NCBI GenBank assembly: GCA_020633435.1
Contig: JACKDP010000005.1
Location: 496,001 to 560,000, forward strand
Length of the DNA stretch: 64,000 bases
Direction: 5' to 3'
DNA from: Myxococcales bacterium
GTDB taxonomy: Bacteria; Myxococcota_A; Bradymonadia; UBA7976; UBA1532
Shown here: piece after piece, positions 1-8,091 of the stretch
Layout of the letters: each line of letters opens with the position of its first letter
Position numbering within the stretch: position 1 is the stretch's first letter
Program-made: the position numbers and the translations under genes
The notes under the pieces: generated by a model
Seen by the model: the letters and a program-made list of their open reading frames with translations, nothing else
The model's database searches: none
Told to the model about the DNA's origin: nothing

Positions 1-428
1 AGCCGGGCCGCCTCGGCCCGGTTGCGCTCCTTGCGCTGCTCCTCGGCGTGGCGCTGGCGGCCCAGCCGCTCGCGCTGCACCTGGAGGGCGTGGTCCTCGT
101 GGCGAGGACGCGGGGGCGTCCGGGGCGTGTGGATCGGCCGCCGGATGACCAGGCGCGGATCGAAGACGCCGCCGGGCGGCGCGATGCGCCCCGTCAGCAG
201 GTCCGCGTCGGCCAGGGCGTCCAGCGCCTGCCAAACAATTGATACATCCGCCGCGGCGTCGACCGCCTGGACCGCCTCGTGGAGCGCAGCCACCGACCGG
301 TCGCCATCGGCGGCCTGCCAGACTGCGGCCAGGAGGGGGCCCAGATCAAGGACCTCGCCTCGCGGCGACGTCACGCGGAAGCCTTCACCGGGCGCTGGAC
401 AAACTTCGCCTGCACGCTTTGCGTTCAT
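1..428 (-). CDS. PqqD-like protein with charged tail (3' end beyond window)
   Basis: The reading frame starts at an ATG at 428, preceded by a GGAGATGAA ribosome site, and runs off the window edge after 142 codons without a stop. Residues about 20-85 resemble the PqqD-like winged-helix fold: LGPLLAAVWQAADGDRSV, then VWQALDALADADLL. The same pattern occurs in the protein encoded at 45263-46078 (VWAAADGQTSV, VWQALDALADAGLV), so the two are paralogues. After the domain comes a Pro/Arg stretch and then a highly charged helix rich in Arg, Glu and Gln (about residues 105-142). Unlike the paralogue, there is no hydrophobic segment after the domain. PqqD-like domains usually bind peptide substrates for modifying enzymes; whether this one does is unknown. 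An IS256 element inserted 83 bp upstream may have separated it from its promoter. Confidence 0.7.
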   Translation of the reverse strand, partial: MNAKRAGEVCPAPGEGFRVTSPRGEVLDLGPLLAAVWQAADGDRSVAALHEAVQAVDAAADVSIVWQALDALADADLLTGRIAPPGGVFDPRLVIRRPIHTPRTPPRPRHEDHALQVQRERLGRQRHAEEQRKERNRAEAAR

Positions 429-501
429 TTCATCTCCAGCCTTCCCTCCTGGCCGACATCCTATGGGATCGTCCCAGGCGCTTCACCTCATTTGTGAAGA
501 A

Positions 502-510
502 TGATCGAAA
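502..510. repeat. IS target-site duplication, left copy
   Basis: The 9-mer TGATCGAAA lies directly outside the left end of the IS256 element. An identical copy lies at 1945-1953. IS256-family transposases make 8-9 bp duplications. Confidence 0.8.
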
Positions 511-538
511 GGTCACGTCCACGCAAGTGGTGTACGAG
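511..538 (+). repeat. IS256 left terminal inverted repeat
   Basis: The core GTCCACGCAAGTGGTGTACG (517-536) pairs with the reverse complement of 1917-1938 with one mismatch. The outer six bases GGTCAC match the other end at only two positions. Confidence 0.75.
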
Positions 539-558
539 GTTCACCACGTCATCTCCCC

Positions 559-1791
559 CTACACCGCCTCCGCCGCCAGTCGGCGGGGCGCCTCTGCTTC
601 CACGACCACGCTCCCTGACGTCGTGCCCTGCACCGCCTCCAGGTTCATGTAGCGTCGCGCTTCGATCCACTCATCGTTCTGCTCGGCCAGCACCATCCCG
701 ACCAGTCGCAACAGCGCGAATCTACTCGGGAAGATCCCGACCACGTCGGTCCTCCGTCTCACTTCCTTGTTGAGCCGTTCCTGGGGGTTGTTCGACCAGA
801 TCTGCTTCCACACGGTCGTCGGGTGCTGGGTGAAGGCCAGCAGGTCCTCGCGCGCCTCGGCCAGGTAGTCGGCGACGTCCGGGAAGCGGCCCTCGAGCTG
901 TGTGACGACCCGGCTGAACTGGGTCCCGACCTCAGCCGCGTCCGGCTGCTGGAAGATGGTCCGCACCGCCGTGGCGACGAAGCTCTGCGCCTTCTTGGGC
1001 ACCTTCGTGAGCAGGTTGCGCATGAAGTGCGTGCGGCACCGCTGCCAGCTCGCCGACGGCAGCGCCGCCCCGATGGCCTTCACCAGGCCACTGTGGGCGT
1101 CCGAGGTCACGAGCCGCACGCCCCCCAGGCCGCGGGCGACCAGGCCGCGCAGGAAGGCGAGCCAGCCGGCGCCGTCCTCCGTCGTCGTGGTGTCCAGCCC
1201 GAGGACCTCGCGCTTGCCTTCCTGGTTGACGCCCACCGCGAGCAGAGCCGCGACGCTGACCACCCGGCCCTCCTCGCGGCACTTGATCTCGAGAGCATCG
1301 ACCCAGACGAACGGGTAGGCCCCCGAGAGCGGACGTTCTCGGAACGCCTTGACCTCTTCATCCAATGATTCCGAGAGCTTGGAGACCTGCGACTTCGAGA
1401 TGCCCTCGACGCCGAGCGCCTTGACGAGCTTGTCGACGCGCCTGGTCGACACCCCCAGCACGTAGGACTCCGCGATGACGCTCATCAACGCGCGCTCGGC
1501 CCGTCGGCGGCGCTCCAGCAGCCACTCGGGGAAGTAGCTCCCCGAACGCAGCTTGGGAATGGCGAGCTCGATGGTGCCCGCCCGCGTGTCCCAGGGGCGG
1601 ATGCGGTAGCCGTTGCGCTGGTTGACCCGCGCCGGCGACCGCTCGCCATGGGCTGCGCCACACAGCGCATCAACCTGCGCCCCCATGAGCGACTCCGTGA
1701 CGTTCTTGAGGAGCTCGGCGACCACGTCGTCGGGCGTCTCCTCGATCAGCTTGCCCAGCAGGGCCTTTCCATCCATCTTCATGTCGACCAC
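559..1791 (-). CDS. IS256-family transposase
   Basis: A 410-residue Mutator-like (IS256) DDE transposase that cuts and pastes the surrounding element. The three expected acidic residues are visible in context: Asp in VWVDALEIK, Asp in LVTSDAHSGLVKAI and Glu in NPQERLNKEVRRRTDVVG. The family hallmark CRTHFMRNLL is present. Full length for the family, with no frameshift. The frame opens at a GTG (1791), but an in-frame ATG at 1782 (MKMDGKALLGKL) is equally possible because no strong ribosome site decides it. It ends 48 bp inside the left end of the element. Confidence 0.95.
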   Translation of the reverse strand: MVDMKMDGKALLGKLIEETPDDVVAELLKNVTESLMGAQVDALCGAAHGERSPARVNQRNGYRIRPWDTRAGTIELAIPKLRSGSYFPEWLLERRRRAERALMSVIAESYVLGVSTRRVDKLVKALGVEGISKSQVSKLSESLDEEVKAFRERPLSGAYPFVWVDALEIKCREEGRVVSVAALLAVGVNQEGKREVLGLDTTTTEDGAGWLAFLRGLVARGLGGVRLVTSDAHSGLVKAIGAALPSASWQRCRTHFMRNLLTKVPKKAQSFVATAVRTIFQQPDAAEVGTQFSRVVTQLEGRFPDVADYLAEAREDLLAFTQHPTTVWKQIWSNNPQERLNKEVRRRTDVVGIFPSRFALLRLVGMVLAEQNDEWIEARRYMNLEAVQGTTSGSVVVEAEAPRRLAAEAV

Positions 1792-1916
1792 CGTTTCTGG
1801 CCTCGGCCAGATCGTCTTTGTGTTTGGCGACTTGAAGATGACGCGGTGGTCCCTCTTCTTCCAGGCCCCGGGCGCCCGCGGCTGACGCCGAGGCTGGTGC
1901 CGGGGTCAGGTCAGGG

Positions 1917-1944
1917 CTCGTACACCACGTGCGTGGACTCTACT
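1917..1944 (-). repeat. IS256 right terminal inverted repeat
   Basis: The reverse complement reads AGTAGA and then GTCCACGCACGTGGTGTACG, the same core as the left end with one mismatch. It is followed by the target duplication at 1945-1953. Confidence 0.75.
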
Positions 1945-2246
1945 TGATCGAAATTGTAGTATGGCCGAAAAATTCTAGCGAGGCGTGATCCGAGCCGTGC
2001 CGGCGGCCAGCCGGCTGGTCCTCGGGGGGCCAGGCCGGGTCGACCACCCAGCGCCTCGGGACGTCTCCTTGGCGTTGCAGTCGCGGCAAAAAGCAACAAT
2101 CATACCATAGTCCACGGGCCGTCCGGGCGGCCGTGGCCGGTGGTGGGTGTCGCGCCAGGATGACAGTGCTCGCCGGCAGGGTGCCAAGCGAGCTTGACAC
2201 CTGGGCGCCGCCGCCGGAGAAAGGGACCCCCAGACGCGGAGGCAAC
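1945..2246. other. Intergenic region beside the IS element
   Basis: This holds the right target duplication (1945-1953) and the leader of the gene at 2247. I see an AT-richer patch with a CAAAAAGCAAC run near 2090, an imperfect GC hairpin around 2115-2140 and a TTGACA hexamer near 2194 with no convincing -10 partner. No gene is supported. Confidence 0.4.
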
Positions 2247-2558
2247 ATGGCCAGTCTCGCCGAGATCCAGCAGAAGCTCACCAACGCCATCGAGAACCTG
2301 TTCACCCTCTCGGTGGTGACCGTCGTCTATGACAACGAGCTCGGGAACCGAGAGCTCAAGACCGAGGTCAAGCTGGCGACGGGGGACATCACCACCCGCA
2401 TCCACTCCGACTTCATCAACGGGGATCTGGCGGGGCTGCGCGACTACCACGCCGAGCAGGTGGAGAAGGGGCAGTCCATCATCGCCGGCCATGTGCGCAC
2501 GCTGGTGGACCTGCTCAAGGACCTGAAGGGTCAGGCCCCCGAGGGCGCGGGGGAGTGA
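2247..2558 (+). CDS. Conserved-looking small protein of unknown function
   Basis: A 103-residue acidic protein starting MASLAEIQQKL, with GGAGGC five bases before the ATG. I do not recognise the family. It has no signal peptide, membrane segment or cysteine. The middle (VVTVVYDNELGNRELKT, then VKLATGDITTRIHSDF) looks like alternating beta strands, and the ends look helical, which suggests a soluble alpha/beta protein. The longer upstream frame opening at 2133 is less likely because of the good ribosome site at 2247. Its last 44 bases overlap the 3' end of the opposite-strand thioredoxin-like gene. Confidence 0.75.
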   Translation: MASLAEIQQKLTNAIENLFTLSVVTVVYDNELGNRELKTEVKLATGDITTRIHSDFINGDLAGLRDYHAEQVEKGQSIIAGHVRTLVDLLKDLKGQAPEGAGE

Positions 2559-3081
2559 CCCCGGGGCCGAGGGCGCCCAGCACGCGCTCCTCGTAGTCGG
2601 CGCCCTCGACGCCGAGCACCGCCCGCACGACGCCCGCCGCGTCGAAGACCACCGTCCGCGGCAACGTGACGCGCTGGTCGCGCTCCGCGCCCAGGCTGGC
2701 GCTGGCCCGCCCGAACCGGTCATAGATCACCGGCACCTCCGGGGCGACGCCCTGGGCGGCCAGCCAGGGCTGCACGACGGCCGGGTGCTCGCGGTGCGCG
2801 ATGAGCACGAGCTGCAGGCCGGCGTCGGCGAGGCGGGCCCGGGCGGCCGCGAGGCGCCGCAGCCCGGCCGCGCAGGGGGCGCACCACGTCGCCACGACCA
2901 CCACCACGAAGCCGCGGGCGTCGGCGCGCTTCAAGAGGGCGGTGCGGTTGAGGACCTGATCGTCGGCCGTCCAGCCGGCGAACCAGGGCACCGGGGCGCC
3001 CACCACGACGGCCGGGTCGGCCACGTCGACGGTGCGGGCCGGCGCCAGGAGGGCGACCAGCGCCAGCAGGCCGGCCATCAC
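2515..3081 (-). CDS. TlpA/thioredoxin-like exported protein
   Basis: A 188-residue protein with an N-terminal hydrophobic signal (MMAGLLALVALLAPA) followed by a thioredoxin fold. The redox motif WCAPC is at about residues 66-70 in VVVVATWCAPCAAGLRRLA, and the cis-Pro region is LPRTVVFD, as in TlpA/ResA proteins. These act in the periplasm as disulfide reductases or carriers. The start overlaps the stop of the upstream LPP20-like gene by four bases (ATGA), so translation is probably coupled. The substrate is unknown. The gene is convergent with, and overlaps, the gene ending at 2558. Confidence 0.85.
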   Translation of the reverse strand: MMAGLLALVALLAPARTVDVADPAVVVGAPVPWFAGWTADDQVLNRTALLKRADARGFVVVVVATWCAPCAAGLRRLAAARARLADAGLQLVLIAHREHPAVVQPWLAAQGVAPEVPVIYDRFGRASASLGAERDQRVTLPRTVVFDAAGVVRAVLGVEGADYEERVLGALGPGVTPPRPRGPDPSGP

Positions 3082-4082
3082 GGGAGGGGCAGGATGGGGT
3101 GCACGGCGTCGGGCACGACCTCGGCCAGCCGATCGGCGGTGATCCGGGCCGCGAGGCGGGCCCGGGCGTCGGCCTCGGTGTGGGGGCTGACGCCGGTGAG
3201 CTTCGCGCCCCGGAGGTCGAGCGTCGCGAGGGGCGGGCCGCCCGGGCAGGGCTGCACCTCGGCGGTCAGGGGGAGGGCGCAGCGTGGCCCGAAGGACCCG
3301 GTATCACAGGTGATTTCGCCCGCTGGTACGATGGCGAGACCGTCAACGCAGGCGTCGGCGCGCTGGGCCGCGAGCCCGGCGCGGGTCAGGGCGCCGACGA
3401 GGGCGTCGCGGGCGGCGGTGCCCACGGCGTCGGCGGGCAGGCTGCCGGGCAGCACGGCCAGGCGCAGGGCGGTGAGCCGGCGATCGCGCCCGGCCACCAG
3501 GGCCGCGCGCTGGGCGCGGTCGGCGGCGACGTCAGCGGGCGCCGCGCCTGCGATCACCTGGCGCTGGCTCGCCAGCGGCCGCAGGTCGGCCCAGGCCCGG
3601 TCCGCCTCGCGGAGGTGGCGGGTGTAGCCGACGATGGACGGGGCGCGCTCGGCCGCCTCGGCGGCGCGGCGCAGGCGGCCGGCGGGCTCGCCATAGGCCT
3701 CGGCGAGGATGGCGTCGGCGCGCTGGCGGTCGAGGACGGCGGTGGCCACACAGCGGCGGCCGGCGCAGCGGACGAGATCCGGCGGCACCTCGATGAGCTC
3801 GCCATGGGCGAACGTGGACCGGCTGCGCACATGGGCGCGGATCTTCTGGCCTTCCTGGCCGCCCTCGCTGCGCGTCTCGACCTCGAGGGTGGCGTCGATG
3901 CGGGCCGAGATCTGCGCGGCCACGCCGGCGCGGGCCGCGGCCTCGGCGGCGGCGCGGCCCTCCTCGCTCTCGGCCTCGGCGACGAGGTAGCGATCGGGCG
4001 GGTAGGCGCCCGGATCGCCCGCTCGCGCGGGGGGGCCGGCGGTGAAGCTGGCGGCGGCGAGGGCGACGAGGGCGGCGCGCAT
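3078..4082 (-). CDS. LPP20-like exported protein
   Basis: A 334-residue protein with signal peptide MRAALVALAAASFTAGPPARA. Just after it, YPPDRYLVAEAESEEGRAAA and the following Ala-rich helix match the pattern of LPP20-family lipoproteins (a Pro-x-Tyr-Leu strand, then helices that continue into ISARI). No lipobox cysteine follows the signal, so it is predicted to be periplasmic rather than lipidated. The rest is helical, with three or four Cys in RCAGRRCVA and in the C-terminal third. LPP20-type proteins are envelope-associated, but no activity is established. The next gene starts inside its stop codon. Confidence 0.7.
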   Translation of the reverse strand: MRAALVALAAASFTAGPPARAGDPGAYPPDRYLVAEAESEEGRAAAEAAARAGVAAQISARIDATLEVETRSEGGQEGQKIRAHVRSRSTFAHGELIEVPPDLVRCAGRRCVATAVLDRQRADAILAEAYGEPAGRLRRAAEAAERAPSIVGYTRHLREADRAWADLRPLASQRQVIAGAAPADVAADRAQRAALVAGRDRRLTALRLAVLPGSLPADAVGTAARDALVGALTRAGLAAQRADACVDGLAIVPAGEITCDTGSFGPRCALPLTAEVQPCPGGPPLATLDLRGAKLTGVSPHTEADARARLAARITADRLAEVVPDAVHPILPLP

Positions 4083-4137
4083 GGGGACCTCGGAGGGCGA
4101 CGGGCTCGAGGGAGTATCCCGAGCCGGGCCGACGGGT

Positions 4138-4539
4138 TCAATCGACCGGGCGCTCCACGTCGAGGCGCAGGTCGAAGCCGGGCTGGTTGATGGCCAGCGT
4201 CTCGCGCAGCGTGGCGAAGAGGTGGGCGCGGACGTCGGCGCTGGCGCCGGCCTGGCGGATGTGGGCAGCGAGATCGGCGTTGGCCGCCTCGAGCCAGGCG
4301 TCCAGATCGGGCCCACCGGCCGGGGGGGCCGGGCGGTCGAGCAGCGCGGCGAGCCGACCGGCCTCGGCGGTGGCGTGGCCCGGGCCGAGCCGCGCCTCGC
4401 GGGCCAGCACGCCCGTCAGGTAGGCGGCCACCCGCACGCGGAACGCCAGCCGCGGATCGGTGACGGCCGGCTGCACCTGGTCGGCGAGGAAGCCCGCGAG
4501 GGCGTCGAGGAGGGCGGGGGCGTCGGGTGTCTCGGACAA
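4138..4539 (-). CDS. DUF6285 protein
   Basis: A 133-residue soluble helical protein. Its location directly downstream of an aminoglycoside-phosphotransferase-like gene, together with the motif run LLDALAGFLADQVQP, LAFRVRVAAYLTGVLARE and LRETLAINQPGFD, matches the DUF6285 family. DUF6285 proteins commonly travel with an APH-fold kinase and acyl-CoA dehydrogenases. I infer a role in the same acyl or hydroxyacyl metabolism. There is a 27-bp gap to the phosphotransferase stop, so they likely form one transcript. Confidence 0.75.
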   Translation of the reverse strand: MSETPDAPALLDALAGFLADQVQPAVTDPRLAFRVRVAAYLTGVLAREARLGPGHATAEAGRLAALLDRPAPPAGGPDLDAWLEAANADLAAHIRQAGASADVRAHLFATLRETLAINQPGFDLRLDVERPVD

Positions 4540-4566
4540 GCGCTTGATCTCCCTCGGGTTTCGGCG

Positions 4567-5589
4567 TCAGACCTGGGGCCCGGCCTCGATGAGGCGCAGG
4601 GCCTCGTACTCCATCTCGCCGGCGCGGCGGGGGATGGCCAGCAGCTCCAGATCCTGGCCCTCGGCGGCGTAGCGCTCGCCCTGCAGCGCGGCGGCGACGC
4701 CCCAGCGCAGGTTGCCGGCCACCTCCCAGAAGTGGACGCGGGCGGGATCGACCTCGCGCCCGGCGGCGGCCGCGCAGGCGGCGTAGAAGGGGGCGCGCTG
4801 CCCGAAGCCGCCCACGGGCCGGCTCACCTGGCCGAACCGCCAGTCGCGCACGCAGAGCCAGGCCAGGTCCTCGTCGGGATCGCCCCAGTGGGCGAACTCC
4901 CAGTCGAAGACGCCCACCAGGCCCTCGGGGCCGACCATGAAGTTGCCGGTGCGGAAGTCGCCATGCACGAGCGTCGGCGGGCCCGGGGGCAGGCGCTGGT
5001 CGGCGAGCCAGCGCAGGGCGGCCTCGGCGGCGGGCCGGGGCCGGGCGACGCGGTCGAGGAGGACGCGCAGGAAGCCGATGGCGGCCCGGGCCGGCGCCTC
5101 GCCCCGGCCGAAGGGGGCGCGGGCGATGGGCAGGTCGGGGTGGGTCGACGGCGTCACGGCGTGGATGGCCGCGAGGGTGGCCGCGAGCTGGGCGGGCAGG
5201 GCGTCGCGGGCGGCGGCCAGGGCCGGCTGCCGCGTCACCCGGGCGCCGATGGCCTCGCCCTCGAGCCAGTCGAGGAAGTAGGCCGTCGCCCCGGGGCGGA
5301 CGAGATCGGCGCTGAGCCAGCGGGCGGCCGGGGTGAGGGCGCCGGCCGCGCGGGCGGCCGCGATGACCGCGAACTCGGCGGCCCGATCGATGCTGCCGGG
5401 CAGGGAGGAGCGTGCGTCGCTGCGCAGGGCCAGGCGGCAGGGAGCCCCCTCCACCTCCGCGTCGACCCGAAAGCCGTCCTGGCAGGCCCCGCCGACGAGG
5501 GGGCGCAGGCCGCGGAGCGTCGCGGTCGGGTGCAGGGTCTCGCGCAGGCGGGCCTCGATACGGCGCCGGAGGTCGTCGTCGGTGTCCAT
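4567..5589 (-). CDS. APH-fold phosphotransferase (ACAD10/11-kinase type)
   Basis: A 340-residue kinase of the aminoglycoside phosphotransferase superfamily. The catalytic loop VHGDFRTGNFM (HGDxxxxN) and the DFG-equivalent GVFDWEFAHWGDP are intact, and DEDLAWLC follows. These features are typical of the phosphotransferases related to the kinase domain of ACAD10/ACAD11, which act on hydroxyacyl-CoA rather than on drugs. Pairing with the DUF6285 gene supports this. The ATG at 5589 was chosen because the family begins about there; the frame continues upstream without similarity. Antibiotic resistance is unlikely. Confidence 0.85.
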   Translation of the reverse strand: MDTDDDLRRRIEARLRETLHPTATLRGLRPLVGGACQDGFRVDAEVEGAPCRLALRSDARSSLPGSIDRAAEFAVIAAARAAGALTPAARWLSADLVRPGATAYFLDWLEGEAIGARVTRQPALAAARDALPAQLAATLAAIHAVTPSTHPDLPIARAPFGRGEAPARAAIGFLRVLLDRVARPRPAAEAALRWLADQRLPPGPPTLVHGDFRTGNFMVGPEGLVGVFDWEFAHWGDPDEDLAWLCVRDWRFGQVSRPVGGFGQRAPFYAACAAAAGREVDPARVHFWEVAGNLRWGVAAALQGERYAAEGQDLELLAIPRRAGEMEYEALRLIEAGPQV

Positions 5590-5712
5590 GGCCTCGGTTG
5601 TACCCGACCCACGGCCCCCTGTCGCGCCTGCCATGCCACGGTTTCGGGTTTCCCTCGTGGTCGGGGCGCTATAGGCTGCGTGCACCTGGAGCCAGGCTGA
5701 TGTGGAGGGTGC

Positions 5713-6114
5713 GTGGATATCAACAGTCTCTTGCAGTATGTCGCCTCGGGCCGTGGGTGGCCGCTCGTTCAGGATGCCAGCGGGGATCACCGGATGGAGG
5801 TCCCGACGGAGCCCGGCCGTACCCAGGTGGTGCAGGTCACCCGCGGCGCCGACCCCGAGGGTCGGGCCATGCTCTGGATCTGGAGCGTGGTCGCTGACAC
5901 CTCGGTCGTGAGCGATCCCTGGTTCCTGCTCAAGAAGAACGCCGAGCTGGCCTATGGCGCGCTGGCCGTGCGGGGCAGCCAGATCTTGCTGGTGGAGACC
6001 CGTGGCATCGACGGGGCGGATCCGATGGACCTGGCCTCGGCCGTGTTCCACGTCGCCCGTGCCGCCGATGGCTTCGAGAAGCTCGCCTACGGCGCTGGCG
6101 TCGACCAGCGCTGA
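5713..6114 (+). CDS. YbjN-like protein
   Basis: A 133-residue protein starting at GTG with GGAGGG seven bases upstream. MDINSLLQYVASGRGWPL, the central VVQVTRGADPEGRAMLWIWS and the C-terminal AVFHVARAADGFEKL give the alpha-beta-alpha pattern of the YbjN/type III chaperone-like fold. It has no signal or membrane segment. Function is unknown; proteins of this fold often act as small chaperones or regulators. It is followed 40 bp later by a lipoprotein gene on the same strand. Confidence 0.6.
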   Translation: MDINSLLQYVASGRGWPLVQDASGDHRMEVPTEPGRTQVVQVTRGADPEGRAMLWIWSVVADTSVVSDPWFLLKKNAELAYGALAVRGSQILLVETRGIDGADPMDLASAVFHVARAADGFEKLAYGAGVDQR

Positions 6115-6154
6115 GCAACGGGCTGCAACCCCTGGATTTTCGAGGAGAATCGCC

Positions 6155-6841
6155 GTGAAGAAGACCGCGCTGCGCTGGACGAGCCGGGCCCTCCTGGGCC
6201 TGAGCCTGACGCTGCTGATGGCCTGTGGGACGACGCTGGAGAAGCAGCAGGATCGCTTCAAGCGCAACCAGGACACCATCGAGGCGCTCCTGGCCAAGCA
6301 CCCGAAGATGAAGGACGCCGTCGCCGAGAAGCTCAAGGGCTTCCAGGTGGAGAAGGAGAAGATCGTCCAGGCGGGCGGCGAGGACGCCAAGACGAAGCTG
6401 GCGCAGCTCAACTCCCGCATGGAGGAGTACGTCGCCAAGCTCGATCCCAGCCTGGCGAAGCCGGCCTCCACGGCGTCCGCGGCCCCCGGCTCGAAGCTGG
6501 CCCCTGGCTCGGCGGCCCCGATGTCGGCGGCGGTCGCCTCGAAGGCGGCGATGGGCTCGCCGCTGACGGCGGCCCCGATGTCGGCGGCGGCCATGTCGGC
6601 GGCGCCGATGTCCGCGGCGCCGATGTCGGCGGCGCCGATGTCGGCGGCCCCGATGTCGGCGGCGCCCATGTCCGCGGCGCCCATGTCCGCGGCGCTCGGC
6701 GGCAAGCTGGGCGCGCCGGCGACGGCCGCCCCGGCCTCCGCTGCCCCCGCGACCGCGGCCCCGGCGCTGGGCGGCAAGCTCGGCGGCGCGGCCAGCCAGC
6801 CCGTCGCCCCGCCCGCCGCCGGCAGCCAGCCCGCTCGCTAG
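6155..6841 (+). CDS. Lipoprotein with coiled coil and (APMSA)n repeats
   Basis: A 228-residue lipoprotein. GTG start with GAGGAGAA eight bases upstream, signal MKKTALRWTSRALLGLSLTL and lipobox LMAC (Cys at about 24). Residues about 28-105 are strongly charged and helical (LEKQQDRFKRNQDTIEALL, VEKEKIVQAGGEDAKTK), a likely coiled coil. The C-terminal half is low-complexity Ala/Pro/Ser/Met, with about eight APMSA pentads and two GGKLG segments, probably unstructured and wall- or membrane-spanning. No enzymatic domain. The repeat tract is a DNA minisatellite and may vary in length among strains. Confidence 0.8.
   Translation: MKKTALRWTSRALLGLSLTLLMACGTTLEKQQDRFKRNQDTIEALLAKHPKMKDAVAEKLKGFQVEKEKIVQAGGEDAKTKLAQLNSRMEEYVAKLDPSLAKPASTASAAPGSKLAPGSAAPMSAAVASKAAMGSPLTAAPMSAAAMSAAPMSAAPMSAAPMSAAPMSAAPMSAAPMSAALGGKLGAPATAAPASAAPATAAPALGGKLGGAASQPVAPPAAGSQPAR
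6571..6694 (+). repeat. 15-bp minisatellite encoding APMSA
   Basis: About eight head-to-tail copies of a 15-bp unit close to GGCGCCGATGTCGGC. Differences are mostly synonymous C/G changes at third positions. It encodes the pentad tract of the lipoprotein at 6155-6841. Confidence 0.8.
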
Positions 6842-6954
6842 CCTCCCCCCGGGACCGGACAGACCGGTCCCTGAGAGAATCCCGTCGAGACACGAGACCT
6901 GTCGACTCCGCCGCGCTATGATGGTCGCGACCACGCGGGTCGGGAGGACAACGG

Positions 6955-8091
6955 ATGACGGCGACGGCCCAGCCCGAGGGGGCGAGACGAGCGCGCATCC
7001 TCGTCGTCGATGACGAGCACCAGACCGTCAAGGCGGTCAAGTACCTGCTGCGCCGCCGTTATGAGGTCCTGGGGGCCACGCGGGCCGAGGAGGCCCTGGA
7101 GCTGCTGACCCACACCTCGGTGGATGTGGTCCTCTGTGACCAGCGTATGCCCGGCATGACCGGTGATCAGTTCTTCACTCGCATCGCCGAGGAGTACGCT
7201 GACACCGTCCGCATCCTGATCACCGCGTACTCGGACATGGACGCGCTCGTCCGCTCGGTCAACCGGGGCCGCATCTTCGCCTACCTGCCCAAGCCCTGGC
7301 ACGCCGAGGAGCTGGAGCGGGTGGTGGAGAAGGCGATCATCTATCGCCAGGAGTGCGAGATGTGCCGCAGCCGGCTCGATCGGCTGCGCCTCATCAACGA
7401 GCGCCTGGAGCGCACCAACGAGGATCTCCGCAGCTTCTCCCATATGGTCGCCCATGACCTGAAGGAGCCCCTGCGCACCATCTCGGCCTTCACCGAGGTG
7501 CTCGACACCGACTACCGCGGCACCCTCGACGGGCAGGCCCAGTTCTACCTCGATCGCATCGCGCGCTGCTCGAGCCACCTGCAGTCGCTCATCGACGATC
7601 TGACCCAGCTCGGCGAGGTGCAGCACACCGGCCCCATGACAGAGGCGGTGGTGCTGCAGGACGTGGCGGCGGAGGCCCTGAGTCTGCTGCACGCCCGCAT
7701 CCTGTCCACCGGCGCCGAGGTCGTGATCCGCCCGCTGCCGGTCGTCCTCGGGGACGCCCAGCGCCTCGTGCTGCTCCTCCAGAACCTCATCTCGAACGGC
7801 ATCAAGTTCAACGACAAGGAAGTGCCCCGGGTCGAGGTGGACGCCATCGAGGGCCCGGCCGGGTTCGCGACCATCCGCGTCCGCGACAACGGCATCGGCA
7901 TGCCCATGGAGGGGCGGGGGCGCATCTTCGAGGCCTTCGAGCGGATGCACAGCCGCTCCGAGTTCGACGGCACCGGCCTGGGCCTGGCCATCGCCCGCCG
8001 CGTCGTCGAGAACCACGGCGGCATCATCAACGTCGACTCCCAGCCCGGCCTGGGCTCCACCTTCGAGTTCACGCTGCCCGTCGCGGGCTGA
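6955..8091 (+). CDS. Receiver domain-histidine kinase hybrid
   Basis: A 378-residue cytoplasmic signalling protein with the order receiver then kinase. Receiver at about residues 12-130: ILVVDDEHQ (acid pocket), CDQRMPGMTG (phospho-acceptor Asp) and YLPKPW (conserved Lys). A short coiled linker leads to HisKA with SFSHMVAHDLKEPLRT (phospho-accepting His) and an HATPase with NLISNGIKFN (N box), VRDNGIGMP (G1) and GTGLGLAIARRVV (G2). All key residues are present. It resembles phytochrome-type kinases but lacks a sensor domain. There is no linked response regulator, so the partner is elsewhere. Confidence 0.93.
   Translation: MTATAQPEGARRARILVVDDEHQTVKAVKYLLRRRYEVLGATRAEEALELLTHTSVDVVLCDQRMPGMTGDQFFTRIAEEYADTVRILITAYSDMDALVRSVNRGRIFAYLPKPWHAEELERVVEKAIIYRQECEMCRSRLDRLRLINERLERTNEDLRSFSHMVAHDLKEPLRTISAFTEVLDTDYRGTLDGQAQFYLDRIARCSSHLQSLIDDLTQLGEVQHTGPMTEAVVLQDVAAEALSLLHARILSTGAEVVIRPLPVVLGDAQRLVLLLQNLISNGIKFNDKEVPRVEVDAIEGPAGFATIRVRDNGIGMPMEGRGRIFEAFERMHSRSEFDGTGLGLAIARRVVENHGGIINVDSQPGLGSTFEFTLPVAG

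Larger units (their letters stand above)
511..1944 (-). mobile_element. IS256-family insertion sequence, complete
   Basis: A 1434-bp element contains one transposase gene and has imperfect terminal inverted repeats. It is bracketed by the perfect 9-bp direct repeat TGATCGAAA (502-510 and 1945-1953). The inner 22 bp of the two ends (517-538 and 1917-1938) match at 21 of 22 positions, while the outermost 6 bp match poorly. The intact ORF, paired ends and perfect duplication suggest a fairly recent insertion. It sits in the intergenic region between the leftward PqqD-like gene and the rightward gene at 2247, so it interrupts no visible coding sequence but may cut promoters. Confidence 0.85.

Noticed and set aside
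1940..2305. 121-residue minus-strand frame with a CRDC-like fragment in another frame
   Set aside because: Overlaps the better supported gene at 2247, extends to the IS junction and shows no coherent fold.
4567..5589. Aminoglycoside resistance kinase
   Set aside because: The DUF6285 neighbour and motifs fit ACAD-type hydroxyacyl kinases rather than resistance enzymes.
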